Shown here: positions 1 to 9,900 of the stretch, piece after piece
Layout: each line of letters begins with the position of its first letter
Position numbering within the stretch: position 1 is the first letter of the stretch
Source: Asparagopsis taxiformis
Lineage: Eukaryota > Rhodophyta > Florideophyceae > Bonnemaisoniales > Bonnemaisoniaceae
Assembly (NCBI GenBank): GCA_030407315.1
Contig: JALQPE010001719.1
Span: 186,001-250,000 of the forward strand
Direction of reading: 5' to 3'
Length of the DNA: 64,000 nucleotides
Position numbers and translations under genes: made by a program
Notes under the pieces: generated by a model
Told to the model about the DNA's origin: nothing
The model's database searches: none
What the model saw: the letters and a program-made list of their open reading frames with translations, nothing else

Positions 1-1
1 G

Positions 2-1201
2 CTGCAAGCGCGCACCAAAGCGGCCACATTACTCACCAGCGCCATGCTACTTCTAACGCAGCCGGACGCGGCATTAGCGCTGACGCCTCCGCAAAAGCTG
101 GTAGCCGAAGCGTGGCGCGTGGTGGATCAGAGCTATGTGGACCGAAGCTTCAATTCGCACGATTGGTTCTCGGTGCGCATGCGAGCTGTGAAGCGTGCAT
201 ACGCGTCCATGGACGATGCATATGTCGCCATACGTTCCATGCTGTCACTACTGGAGGATCCGTACACGCGCTTTCTCACACGCGAACAACTCACCTCGCT
301 GACGTCCTCCGCGACCGGCGAGTTGGGCGGCGTGGGCGTCGAAATGTATCCCGCCCGTATTGGCAACAACCTTAAAGTGACCAGCCCGCTTGACGGCTCC
401 CCGGCCGCACGCGCCGGCGTGAAACCCGCCGATGTCATCACGCTTATCGACGGCGAGGATACCGAGCAGCTTACACCGGACGAGGCGGCAGCTCGCATTC
501 GTGGCCGGCCTGGGACGAGTGTTTCGCTGACCGTGGTTCACGACGGCGGGAAGGGCCGCGAGGAGAGCTTTGAGATGGTGAGGGAGAATCTGAAACTGCA
601 AAGTGTTTCAGCAGATGTATTGGCGCCGCGGGAAGTGTATGTGAAGATCAAACAGTTTAATTCAAGCACCGCTGGCGATGTGAATTCGGCGTTGAAGGGC
701 GGTTTCGATAGGGTGGTGTTGGATTTGCGTGACAATCCGGGCGGTTATTTCCCGGCTGGTGTGGATGTTGCAAGGTTGTTTTTAAAGTCAGGCACCCCAA
801 TTGTGTACGTCGTGGATCGAAATGGAGTGCAGGATGAAATTGATACCGTTGTGGATGGCGTTTGTTCCGATGCGAGTGTTGTTGTGCTGGTAAATAGTGC
901 AACAGCCAGTGCGAGTGAGATCTTGGCTGGTGCGTTGAAGGACAATGCACGCGCTACTCTGGTAGGTGAACAGACATTTGGGAAGGGTGTTGTGCAGACG
1001 GTGGCACAATTGAGTGATGGAAGTGGCGTTGCTGTTACGATTGCCAGATACGAGACACCGGGTCACAATAATATTAACAAGATTGGGATTGCACCCGATG
1101 TAAAAGAGGTGTGTTCAAGGGGATCAAGTATCGAGAGTTGCTTGCCGCCGGACGTCTGGGAAGTGAAGGGCGCTGGAATAGGGCAGAAAGCGAACTCGTA
1201 A
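2..1201 (+). CDS. ctpA: C-terminal processing peptidase (CtpA/D1P type), 5' partial
   Basis: Serine protease of family S41. In chloroplasts, CtpA trims the C-terminus of the photosystem II D1 precursor in the thylakoid lumen. A PDZ domain (about nt 330-550; GELGGVGVEM and SPAARAGVKPADVI) is followed by the S41 core with LDLRDNPGG, the Ser-containing NSATASASEIL (nt 892-924) and the Lys-containing GEQTFGKGVVQT (nt 967-1002), giving the Ser/Lys dyad. The frame is open to the left edge of the window. The residues before the first ATG (nt 44) run straight into a hydrophobic stretch ending in ALA, which looks like a lumenal signal. The true start with the transit peptide is therefore probably outside the window. 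The family is certain. The D1 substrate is inferred, because several CtpA paralogues exist in algae. Confidence 0.93.
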   Translation: MQARTKAATLLTSAMLLLTQPDAALALTPPQKLVAEAWRVVDQSYVDRSFNSHDWFSVRMRAVKRAYASMDDAYVAIRSMLSLLEDPYTRFLTREQLTSLTSSATGELGGVGVEMYPARIGNNLKVTSPLDGSPAARAGVKPADVITLIDGEDTEQLTPDEAAARIRGRPGTSVSLTVVHDGGKGREESFEMVRENLKLQSVSADVLAPREVYVKIKQFNSSTAGDVNSALKGGFDRVVLDLRDNPGGYFPAGVDVARLFLKSGTPIVYVVDRNGVQDEIDTVVDGVCSDASVVVLVNSATASASEILAGALKDNARATLVGEQTFGKGVVQTVAQLSDGSGVAVTIARYETPGHNNINKIGIAPDVKEVCSRGSSIESCLPPDVWEVKGAGIGQKANS

Positions 1202-1807
1202 TTGGGGTCAGATTAGCTGGTATATGTTTTAAAGGAAGATGAATTGGATTTAATTGGATGGTGCGGTTATTAGAAAGAATTAGAAAGGAGCTGTGCACAG
1301 CAATCATGTTTGTGGAGCAGGGCATTGTCGAGCTGTTGGAACAATAGATTGGCGAATCAACTGTGGTTTGATAGATTACATCGGAACATGTCGGCAGCAC
1401 GGGGTGACTGACGCTTCCTCGCGAAATTTACAAACAAGGCATCCAGAAGTGAAAACATGAAAGCAAGAGATGGTGAAGAAAGTAAAGAGCCAAATCAATT
1501 TTCGAAACTACAGCAAGCTATTCCTCGAGCGAAACTGACTGCGCTTGCGCTGTGGCGCGAGATCTTACACTGTCGCAACATTGCTCGATCACACTGTCCT
1601 GAACAAACGCACAGCAAGGGGCACGAGGAAGAAAAGGAAATTCACGCTGAACACAACAGAGAGCAACCGCTACAACGAGCAGCGACTGCAGTGCAAATGT
1701 CGACATGTGCCGAACAAAATAGCGAACGAGCGGACGGGGTGGAACAACAGAGCAGTAATAACTGAAGCAAAGGTTGAACGAGTGCAAACAGGTGCACGAA
1801 GAGACAG
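1202..1807. other. Convergent intergenic region
   Basis: Lies between the 3' ends of the ctpA and UBE2W genes. It holds short overlapping reading frames without recognisable domains. I see no clear AATAAA signal, RNA gene or repeat, so it is read as 3' UTR and spacer. Confidence 0.5.
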
Positions 1808-2299
1808 TTACACATGATCGTCATGAAACATCCATCTAGTTTGCTTTGGGGAGCGACCCTGACAGTTTCGAATGTACCTATCATTGTCGGGAGGAACGCC
1901 CTTTGCGGAGGCGCTACTGAGCATGCTGACAATGCTCAAACAGACGGAGGTGACGGTGAGGGCAGGGCTCCAGCCGTCGTAGAGCACGTTGAGACAGATG
2001 TGGCCGTTGGAGTAGACATGGGGGTGGCGCGGGGTAGGGGTGAGAAACACGACTTCGGGCGCTTCCATGGGGTAGTCGGAGGGAAATACAAAGCGCAATG
2101 TGTAACGCTCATGCTCGTACACGCTTCCGGCTGCGCCGGTAACAGTGACGAGCCACTCGTCGATTCGGTCTGTCTCGGACACGGACATGCCGGGTACGGG
2201 CGGGTTCTTGACGGACCATTCGGACAGTTCGCGTGCCAGACGACGTTGGGCGACGCGCGTCAGCTCCTTGCGACGGGAAGCGGACGGTTGCGCACTCAT
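1808..2299 (-). CDS. UBE2W: Ubiquitin-conjugating enzyme E2, UBE2W-like
   Basis: E2 enzyme of 163 aa. UBE2W of animals and plants attaches ubiquitin to the N-terminal alpha-amino group of substrates. The UBC fold shows PSDYPMEAPEVVFLTP, the HPHVYSNGHICLNVL segment with the catalytic Cys, WSPALTVTSVCLSIVSML, and a C-terminus ending in HDDHV. The conserved HDD tail is diagnostic of UBE2W rather than other E2s. The Met at 2299 is chosen because it leaves the short pre-helix leader usual for this family. An upstream in-frame extension to 2434 is open but looks non-coding (Pro/His/Ser-rich). The gene converges on ctpA. Confidence 0.9.
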   Translation of the reverse strand: MSAQPSASRRKELTRVAQRRLARELSEWSVKNPPVPGMSVSETDRIDEWLVTVTGAAGSVYEHERYTLRFVFPSDYPMEAPEVVFLTPTPRHPHVYSNGHICLNVLYDGWSPALTVTSVCLSIVSMLSSASAKGVPPDNDRYIRNCQGRSPKQTRWMFHDDHV

Positions 2300-2739
2300 A
2301 TCACGGTCGTGCGGGGCTGGATGGGAGGTATCGGGTTGCGGCTTGTGGGATGGAAATGTTTGGGGTTTGATGAGAAGCAATTTGGACGTCAGAGCGCTGC
2401 GAGGCGTGTTGATATTACATTGGGGCACGCACATTGTACACAGCAGTACTGTGTTGCTCAGCTCTGCTCTGCTGTTTGGCTGTGCTGTGTTGGTCCGAAC
2501 GGCATAAAATTATTCGAAAATTAGCTCCAACTAGATTTTTCGCTGCATTTCCCACTGCTGGTCCGCGATGGCCAACGTGCGCGTGCGTGTCGCGCTTCAT
2601 CCATTGTTGGCAACCGTTCTACTCTCGATACTATCTCTGTTGGAAAAGAAAACAAGCTTTTAAAATCAAACCCCGTTTCAAGATCTACAGGGCGAGGCGC
2701 GCGCTAAGAAAAGATAATCTGGTAGCAACTATGAATCCC
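2300..2739. other. UBE2W 5' flank / LHC 3' flank
   Basis: Intergenic between two minus-strand genes. A CTG/TGCTG-rich stretch lies near 2445-2492 and an AT-rich patch near 2505-2525. No TATA box or RNA gene could be assigned. Confidence 0.4.
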
Positions 2740-3399
2740 TTACAAGTTGAGCGGGAACGGCTTGAAGTCCAACAGCTGAGCAATGATCGGTGTCTTGTAG
2801 ATGAACATCGAGTGGATGACACCACCAACAGCGCACATAGCCAGACGGCCATTCTTAATCTCGTTCAACTTGAGCGTATCATTGTACTTCATGCCCATTG
2901 GGTTGAAGCCAAGCTCACCGGGCACGGCACCGTCCTCATGCATGTCAGCGATAGTGACCTTGCCCTTGTGCAAAACAAACTCGGCAATACCGCAGAAAAT
3001 GAAAATTTGCCACAAACCGGCGGACGGCACCTGTGTGAAGGCCTCGGTGGCGACCGGGTTGGAGAACTGGGCGTCGGGCAAATGCAGGAACTCTTGAACC
3101 AGCATACCGAGGAATGCAAGCATGCAGACGCGTCCGTGCTTGATCTCGGCCTCTTGCAGCCACTTGATGTCGAAAGCTTCAGACAGAGACAGCGGGTCGA
3201 AACCAGCGTAGCCAATCATGTCCTCGCTGAGGTTCTTCGGCTTGGGCAGGAAGGGAACAGACGGCGACACCTCGCTCATGCGCAGCGCAGAACGGGACGG
3301 CACGGTGGCAGATGAAAGACGGGCGCCGCAGATCTGCGAGCGGCCGAGCTGGGCCGAGCGAACGCCCACGGAGGCAGCGGAGACGAATGCGAAAACCAT
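2740..3399 (-). CDS. Light-harvesting chlorophyll-binding protein, LHCR type
   Basis: A 219-aa plastid antenna protein of the LHC superfamily, bound to photosystem I in red algae. The N-terminal ~40 residues are rich in Ser, Ala and Arg and lack an ER signal, consistent with a primary-plastid transit peptide. The mature part starts near SVPFLPKPKNL and has the first LHC helix with the Glu/Arg pair (EAEIKHGRVCMLA), a middle helix (GLWQIFIFCGIAEF) and the third helix (LNEIKNGRLAMCAVGG). It also carries the red-lineage signatures GYAGFDPL and PGELGFNPMG. A TATA box sits about 100 nt upstream. LHCR membership is confident. Which photosystem it serves is inferred. Confidence 0.95.
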   Translation of the reverse strand: MVFAFVSAASVGVRSAQLGRSQICGARLSSATVPSRSALRMSEVSPSVPFLPKPKNLSEDMIGYAGFDPLSLSEAFDIKWLQEAEIKHGRVCMLAFLGMLVQEFLHLPDAQFSNPVATEAFTQVPSAGLWQIFIFCGIAEFVLHKGKVTIADMHEDGAVPGELGFNPMGMKYNDTLKLNEIKNGRLAMCAVGGVIHSMFIYKTPIIAQLLDFKPFPLNL

Positions 3400-4401
3400 T
3401 GTTGCTGGGAAGAAGGGCAGGGAAAATTGCTAGCGGGGTATGTGGAAGGATGGGTGGATAGCTCTACAGCCTATGGAAGGGGGATTGGCTCAAATTATGT
3501 ATATATAGTGGTCGACTGTAGAGTCGTGCTGAAAGCAAGTGCACAAGGTGAGATTCCAGAGGTGGTTTGGCCCGTGGCGACCTGCGTTCGGCAAGCGCTT
3601 GGAGCACGAAAAAACAGGGAAGAAGCGAGCTCGATGCACCTCCTGCTCAATAGATACCAATGGGTGGAGATATGTCCTTGAGGCGAGTCGGATGATCAGA
3701 TTCCCAATGATCTACTGACAAGTGGTGAATTGCATGATCTTTGCCTCAATAGGCGTCAGATATTTTTGGTATTTTCAATGAGCTGCCATTCTCTCCACCC
3801 GTTACTATTCGAACGCGGTGAGGGTTTATCTGCAAGCTACAGTTTCACAGGCTCGATCCAATTTCCAAATTTTCGTCAACGGAAAGGCGCCCCTGTGATA
3901 ACTTTTGGTAATATTTTCAATCGCGATCCACGTACACTCTACCATCGCGATTACACGTCCTTATCCCTAAACGATCTATCTGAAGGGAACATTGTCTTCC
4001 AGCGGCCATGTCACGGCATCCGAATCGTACGCACCTATCATACGCGACAAGCTTCCACATCTGCGAGAACCGCACCATCCCGAAACGACGCCCATCTGAT
4101 TTGCAAACGCAACCGTCTCAGCGCGTGTCATTGCATCACTGTCCATTTGTCGTCCCGCGTGAACGAGCGCCAGCATAACGCCGCTTTCCATTGTTGCAGT
4201 GGACACCCCTTCACTTACCGACCAAGACACAAATTCATTCATCTTGTAAGCCGACGCGCACACGCACGCACACGCACGCGTTCCCACGAGCCAGCCGTTC
4301 ATTCGGCCCTCATCCTTCTCCAGTGCCGACCATCGGCATCGAACAAGCAGCACAGAATTGTAGCACAGCAGACGCACATACGCACCTCCTAATCGATCGT
4401 C
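3400..4401. promoter_or_regulatory. Divergent promoter region, LHC / Rpn13
   Basis: About 1 kb shared by two genes transcribed outwards. It contains the LHC TATA box (3500-3507), an AGGGTTT motif at about 3827, and a CACACGCACG-type tract near 4256-4282. Two long reading frames on opposite strands (3730-4392 and 3976-4470) overlap each other. They lack domains and are considered chance. Confidence 0.45.
3500..3507 (-). promoter_or_regulatory. TATA box of the LHC gene
   Basis: TATATATA within an otherwise mixed-composition region, about 100 nt upstream of the LHC ATG. The spacing matches the second TATA box of this window (32121-32128, 90 nt before an ATG). The box itself is palindromic, so direction is assigned from the gene. 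Confidence 0.6.
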
Positions 4402-5469
4402 ATGGATATGTCCAGCCTCTTCCCAGCCGAAGCCATGGAAGGCGTTCTCGACCCGCCACCCGTCCCGCACATTTCATTTAAAGCCGGCTTGTTGCGTCGC
4501 GATCCCGCCACAAATATGGTCACCGCCGACGCCCGCAAGGGCATTTTCCAGATTGCCACCCTGCCCGCCGATGGGCTCATGCATCTGCAATGGCGCCCGC
4601 GCAACACCCAGGCCGTTGAGCAGGATCTCATCATTTTCAATGGCGAGGCTACCATGGCTAAAGTGAACAGTTGTGCTGAAGGCGCACGCGTCTACGTTTT
4701 GAAATGGCGCGAAGCTGGAACAAGAATGTTTTTTTGGATGCAGGAGAGAGACCCCTCTAAGGATGCCGAAAATATTTCTACTGTTAACAATATTCTCGCG
4801 CATGGCCCCGATCAGCAACAGGTATAGTTTCACACTCCCCGCATATCAACCATAACAAGTAAACTAGTGTCACTAATCTTATCAACTACTCGTTCGCATG
4901 CCACTTTTATCTAGCCCGCTGAAGAAAGCGCGCATGATCAGCCGGATCCCATTGACCTTCTTCCAACATTGAACGCCCACGATTCTACACCAGATCAACG
5001 CGCCAGCACGGAGAACGAAGCGGCGCCAGCTACAAACAACGAAGCACCCCCTAATGCGAGCGGTGAAATCACCTTGGAACAATTTCAACAAATGCTGGCA
5101 GCATTACCGTCGCGCGCTGCAGTTGGCAGCCAAAGCGCGGATGCGCAGCGCGAGCTTATCATGAGCACGCCCGGAATCTTAGATATTGTTGGCAGCGATG
5201 AATTTCGTTCGGAATTGACATCGCCAGAAATGCAGCAGTGCCTGCCCGCGCTGCTGGAGCTTCTGCCCGAACAAGATCGCAGTATATCCAAATTGAACAG
5301 TGTGCTACGCAGCGCGCCATTTCTAGCACAAGCCAGTGCGCTGACCACGGCACTGCGCTCTGCACAATCGTCCGAGCTGCTCAGATCGTTTGGACTGGAG
5401 GACGCGGAGGCGCATGCCTACGGGCTGCGCGCATTCTTGGACGCGCTGTTGAAGCTGGAGCGCGAGTAG
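4402..5469 (+). CDS. RPN13: Proteasome ubiquitin receptor Rpn13/ADRM1, two exons
   Basis: Join 4402..4821, 4915..5469, giving 324 aa. Rpn13 sits on the Rpn2 subunit of the 26S proteasome, binds ubiquitin and recruits the deubiquitinase UCH37. Exon 1 encodes the Pru domain (about residues 23-130; FKAGLLRRD, GIFQIATLP, HLQWRPR, FFWMQERD). Exon 2 begins with an acidic linker (PAEESAHDQPDPIDLLPT). It carries the C-terminal DEUBAD-like helical region (ELTSPEMQQCLPALLELLPE ... EDAEAHAYGLRAFLDALLK). Without splicing the first frame stops at 4827, immediately after the Pru domain. Phase-0 splicing restores one protein of normal architecture. The 3' end overlaps the convergent gene at 5418-5747. Confidence 0.92.
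4822..4914 (+). other. Spliceosomal intron of RPN13 (93 nt)
   Basis: Donor CAG|GTATAG, acceptor TCTAG|CCC, phase 0. A branch-point-like ACTAAT lies at 4872-4877, with the branch A 38 nt before the acceptor. The intron contains in-frame stops starting at 4825. The intron is inferred from frame and domain continuity. Confidence 0.85.
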
Positions 5470-5747
5470 CGCGCGGGCGCGGCGGCGGTGAGCGCGGAGA
5501 GCGCTTCGGACAGCTGGTAGGTCTGGTGGATGCGAACGGTTATACCGTTGATGCGCGGATGGGAATGGGACGGTGGCAAGTCGTCGGGCATTACTAGTGC
5601 GTCTGGTCCCAGTGAGGTTACGAGAGCTTCCAGCAGTGTGACGTCATGACGGAGGTGCGTGACTGTTGAGCGCAGAGCGGCGAGAGCGGTTCTTTCGCGA
5701 GTGATTTCGACGAGCGCGTGCTGCGAGTGAGTTTGGTTGGAGGACAT
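5418..5747 (-). CDS. Small uncharacterised protein with predicted helix
   Basis: 109 aa from an ATG at 5747. The first half (about residues 10-45) is rich in Leu, Ala and Arg with heptad-like spacing (EITRERTALAALRSTVTHL, LLEALVTSL) and looks helical or coiled-coil. A short hydrophilic middle and a Ser/Ala-rich end follow. I do not recognise the family; a small complex subunit is possible. Its last 52 nt overlap the coding 3' end of RPN13 on the other strand. It could be a chance frame, but ATG context and composition favour a gene. Confidence 0.45.
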   Translation of the reverse strand: MSSNQTHSQHALVEITRERTALAALRSTVTHLRHDVTLLEALVTSLGPDALVMPDDLPPSHSHPRINGITVRIHQTYQLSEALSALTAAAPARYSRSSFNSASKNARSP

Positions 5748-6083
5748 GGCGCGCTCCGGTGCGATAGCGGTGGGTGGATGAATTGTGAAACAGCGTGTGA
5801 GAGATGAAGTTTAGCGGCTGGTTGGCTGCATTGGTACAATTGAAATAGCATTAGAATTAGTGAAAAATGTGCTTTATTAGCTTGGCAGCTGCTCGCAATG
5901 TGTGTGTGTGTGTGTGCCAACTTTCTAGCCTGTGAGTGACAAAAGTTTGTTTGCTGTGCGAGTGTTTGTACGTTGAGGTGGAATGAGCCTCTGCTCTGCT
6001 CTACCCAGCACTGCGCAGCACAGCGGAGCGTAGCAACACGCGGTCGAGCACTCGACACAACCCGCCGCCAACTTCCATCATCC
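5748..6083. other. Intergenic region with TG microsatellite
   Basis: 5' flank of the small gene and 3' flank of NDUFS6. It holds a (TG)9 repeat at 5899-5916. Nothing else could be supported. Confidence 0.5.
5899..5916. repeat. (TG)9 microsatellite
   Basis: Eighteen nt of perfect TG dinucleotide repeat in an intergenic region. Confidence 0.9.
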
Positions 6084-6413
6084 TTAGCGTTGCTTCATGA
6101 CAAACTTCAAGCCGCAATATTTACATACTTGCGGTCCAGCGCTTTCATCAGCAACCATGAGTTTGATGTACTCTATGGGGTGTCCGAGCGCGCCGCCGCC
6201 GCCATCGCAAATCGCTACGGGGCCGTCCACCTCGATAGGAGCGGAATGCTGAATCTTGTCCATGGCATCGGAGCCCCATTTCATGCGAACAGCCGACATA
6301 TCGGTTCCTTTCGGAACGCTGCCGAGCGGTTGGTGCAATCGCGGACGCCGTGCAGTGCTGGCGAGGTTCCTGCAAACTATAGTTCGAACGGGAGCAGCGG
6401 CGAATCGAAGCAT
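6084..6413 (-). CDS. NDUFS6: NADH:ubiquinone oxidoreductase subunit NDUFS6 (13 kDa, zinc-binding)
   Basis: A 109-aa matrix-arm subunit of mitochondrial complex I that binds one zinc ion. The N-terminal ~35 residues are Arg/Ala/Ser-rich (MLRFAAAPVRTIVCRNLAS), a mitochondrial presequence. The C-terminal half has the family signature CDGGGGALGHPIEYIKL followed by CKYCGLKFV, so the Cys/His/Cys/Cys ligands are intact. Length matches the family. The gene is divergent from the kinase at 6910. A second complex I gene occurs in this window (52962-54539). Confidence 0.95.
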   Translation of the reverse strand: MLRFAAAPVRTIVCRNLASTARRPRLHQPLGSVPKGTDMSAVRMKWGSDAMDKIQHSAPIEVDGPVAICDGGGGALGHPIEYIKLMVADESAGPQVCKYCGLKFVMKQR

Positions 6414-6909
6414 GATTCGTTGCTGATTGATCGCTGAGTAAGTAGATGCTTGTGACGAGCGTACACGAGTGTGTCCAGTCGAGAGATGGTAGCATGCATT
6501 CGGCTCTTGGAAATGTCAAGTACTATATGTTTGAAACTTTAATTACATTTTCGCAAAACAAATTACTTTTTTCCCACAAACGCCTCAAAGGCACCAATGC
6601 TCGGTCCGAAGCGGACCACCCGGGCAACCCCCGGCCCGGCCCGGCCCAGACCAGCTCTGCCCTGCCCACTGCACTGCGGCTGCAGCAGCCGAACCAAACG
6701 CAGGCGACAGTCCGCCACGCGCATCGCATCGCACCGTGCAGCGTACCGAGCCGAGCCGAGCCCTGCACAGCCCTGCACAGCACAGCACCACAGCAGAGTC
6801 CCATCCGCAACTGCCCAAGTGCATCACCGTCTTCGTTAGAAACGCGCTACCTTCCTCTCCGTGCAGCTCGACTGCCAACGCGACGCACGGCGCAACCTAC
6901 ACTCCCCAC
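6414..6909. promoter_or_regulatory. Divergent promoter region, NDUFS6 / kinase
   Basis: About 500 nt. The half near the kinase is GC-rich with short direct repeats (GGCCC units near 6631-6648, GAGCC and CCTGCACAG units near 6750-6785). The NDUFS6 side is AT-rich (6525-6575). The kinase frame is open upstream of 6910, but this stretch is judged 5' UTR. Confidence 0.45.
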
Positions 6910-9900
6910 ATGGCCACCGCATCAGCTCATCGCCGTCTCCCCGCCTCGGCTGACGGCTACGAGTTGCGCGAACAGATCGGACAGGGGACCTGTGCCGCCG
7001 TGTATCGCGCATGGTGCGAACAGGTGAAGGATGAAGTCGCTGTCAAGGTCGTGGATCTTGAGTGGCTGCAGGCTCCTCTGGAGGATATCGCTCGCGAGAT
7101 ACAGGTCATGAGCTTGTCCTCTCATCCCAACGTTGTGCCCTTCTCTACCGCTTTCGTCCATGCCGCAGATCTTTGGATTGTCATGCCGCTTCTCACAGGT
7201 GGCTCCGTGCTTTCCCTCATGAACTGTGCCTTCAGCGATGGCCTTCCAGAGACATATGCAGTGTACATCATGTGGTCCGTCCTCAAGGCACTCGAGTATT
7301 TCCACGGTAATGGACAGATGCATCGCGATGTCAAAGCCGCAAATCTCATGCTCGACTCACAAGGAAACGTTATGCTATCGGACTATGGAATGATGGGCTG
7401 GATGGTGGAGGGTGGCTGGGATCGCAAACAGCGTCAGACCTTTGTTGGTACCCCGTGCTGGATGGCACCAGAGGTCATGGAACAAACGAAGGGTTATGAT
7501 TACAAGGCAGATGTATGGTCTTTGGGTATAACTGCGATCGAACTTGCACAAGGTCGTGCCCCGTATACTAACTATCCTCCCATGAAAGTTTTGCTCCTCA
7601 CCCTTCAAAACCCATCTCCCACGCTAACTGGCGATACCGCAGAACGCTTTTCGCCTATGTACAAGGACTTTGTTTCTCACTGCCTCCAGAAGGATCCCAA
7701 GCTTAGACCTACCGTCAAACAGCTCCTTAACCATCCTTTATTCGCATCTGGCGTCAAAAAGCCAGACGATCTGGTGGATACCATTGCCAGCCTCCCTCCC
7801 ATCGGATCTCGAGGCGGTTCTCAGAAGCAGCTCTACAAACAGCTTCAGAAAGCCGCCGCTCCACAGCGCTCTGGTATTTTCGACTTGTCGTCCAGGGGTC
7901 TGGGTTGGGACTTTGGCGATGATGGTGCTGTTCCGCAGCAACCCCCTGCGCCGGTAATACACTCGACGAGCGGATCCCATCACACTACCCCCTCACATGA
8001 AAATATTGCTTCAACATCGCAACCCACTTATGCAACTCAACCCATCAATACAATTTCCCAACCTGCATCTTCCTTACCGCAATCCAATGCAGAAATTGCA
8101 AGACCGTCCGACACTCTAACGACCCATCCCTTGTCTAGAGGTCAAACTCCGCAGCGAAGTCCTCGTAGTGCATCTCCTGCCGCGAGTGCCTCCTCGGAAC
8201 CACCACCAGTCTTGATCTCCAACGAGAGCTCCGTCGGGTCTGACCTGCAGAATTTCCGCGGAATGCCGTTTGCCTCTCCTGATGCTGGACTTGCGCCAGA
8301 TGTCCCAATGCCTAATTTGTCATCTCACCTCATGGGAAATACCTCCAATATGGGTAGAACTGCTTCCAATTTGTCATCATCTTCTCTACCTTCACAACCA
8401 GTAGCAAGGCATGTGCCCGTGCATAACGATACCAATGACCAATCTCGTCTTCTTCCCACTTCAAATTCTCATGCGGCTGGTTCTTTGCCAGCAAAGACGG
8501 TTGGTTTATTGAAGAAAGGGCGCTTCACCGTTTCTGATGTTGCCACACCAGATGCTGTCGAATACAAGTTGGACAATTTTCTGGACATGGGCTTCATCGA
8601 CCAAACCCTTGGTCAAGCCAATGCTGCAATGAACGAAGCACTTGGAACCTTTCCCTCTTTCCAATCTAATATCAACTCGGATCTGCCGAACAGTTCTTCA
8701 TCGCTGCACTCGAGCCAACAACCAGTAAGAACGGGCCCTTCTCGGGGATCGACAGGTGCCACTCCAACCCCTGAAAGTGAACCACCAAAGCCACTAGTGC
8801 CCGAGCACACGATTTCGGCTGGAGTAGCGCCCGTTGTAATAATGCCGGAGAAGAAGAATCCTCGGCCAGTGTCCACAAATTTAGGAAATGAAGGCGTTCG
8901 ACCCATGCAACAAGCGGGGCGTGCGCCAGTTATGCCGATGAATGTTACAAGATCTCCTAGTACTTCACTAGGTCGCAAGAATGTGGCCACCGCTGCAGCT
9001 TTGGCGGTTGTGAGAAACATTCCCAGTACGACTGCAGCTGCAAGCCAACCACCGCTGACACAAACAGCGCCCAACCCCCATCGCCTACCTGTTATTCACT
9101 CGGTTACGTCTTCGCAACCGACATCGGTGCGATCGGGAGTGCCAACTCAGCCCGTATCGACTGCGCAGAGTAGTAGCTCATTTCAAACATCTAGTGCAGT
9201 CAGTTCGTCTGGTCAGCCTGTTCCTACGGTGTCATCTACCCCTCACGTCGTGTCTGTACCACCTATCCAAACGATTCCATCAAATCCACCGGTATCATCT
9301 TCACAGACAGCACCTTCGGGTAAGCCAGTGCCGACGCAGGCAGTAGCAGCGTCAAAGAGTGCTCCGGCAAAGCAATCAAATGTGCAGATGACATCCACTG
9401 GCATGGCTTCGTCTGGTAGTTTGACGAACATGACGTCTAATGTGCAGGCAACATCACATACGCAATCATCGACTGGACAGACGGCACGTGTGACGCAAAT
9501 CCAGACCAGTACGGTGGATCCGCTCGCACCGACTTCTAGTGCAATTTACACAAAACCTGCGGTGCATGTGATGCCTGCTATTCAAACGATTCCATCGGTG
9601 CCGGCAGTTCCTACGGTTCAAGTGGTTTCATCATCGTCGGCAACGCAGACTACTTCAGGTTCAATAGCTACAGTTCGATCGATCCCTCCTTCACAGGGGA
9701 CACGTTCTTCGCAAGCTATGCAGTCTGTAACCAGCACGTCAACGCAGTCCATGCCGGTGATACCAACAGTGCGGTCTATTCCACCAGTTCAAACATCTCG
9801 TGGCACACCGCCAATCCAAACTAGTCAGGCGTCTACTTCAACACCGACGTTGCCCAGCACTTCAATAGCTGCTCAGCCTGTTGCCACTGCGCCAGTTGGT

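Noticed and set aside
1457..1765. 102-codon plus-strand frame between ctpA and UBE2W
   Set aside because: Gln/Glu/His-rich, no domain, overlaps equally long frames in other registers, and lies in a convergent 3' UTR.
2434..3315. 293-codon plus-strand frame opposite the LHC gene
   Set aside because: It is the antisense shadow of the LHC coding region with no family resemblance.
3730..4392. 220-codon frame upstream of RPN13
   Set aside because: Composition (Arg/His/Ser, CACACG repeats) is not protein-like. A minus-strand frame of similar size overlaps it, and the stretch must hold the RPN13 promoter.
6571..6909. Upstream extension of the kinase to 6736
   Set aside because: The added 58 residues are Ser/Thr/His-rich and encoded by short nucleotide repeats; the kinase fold starts 16 residues after the Met at 6910.
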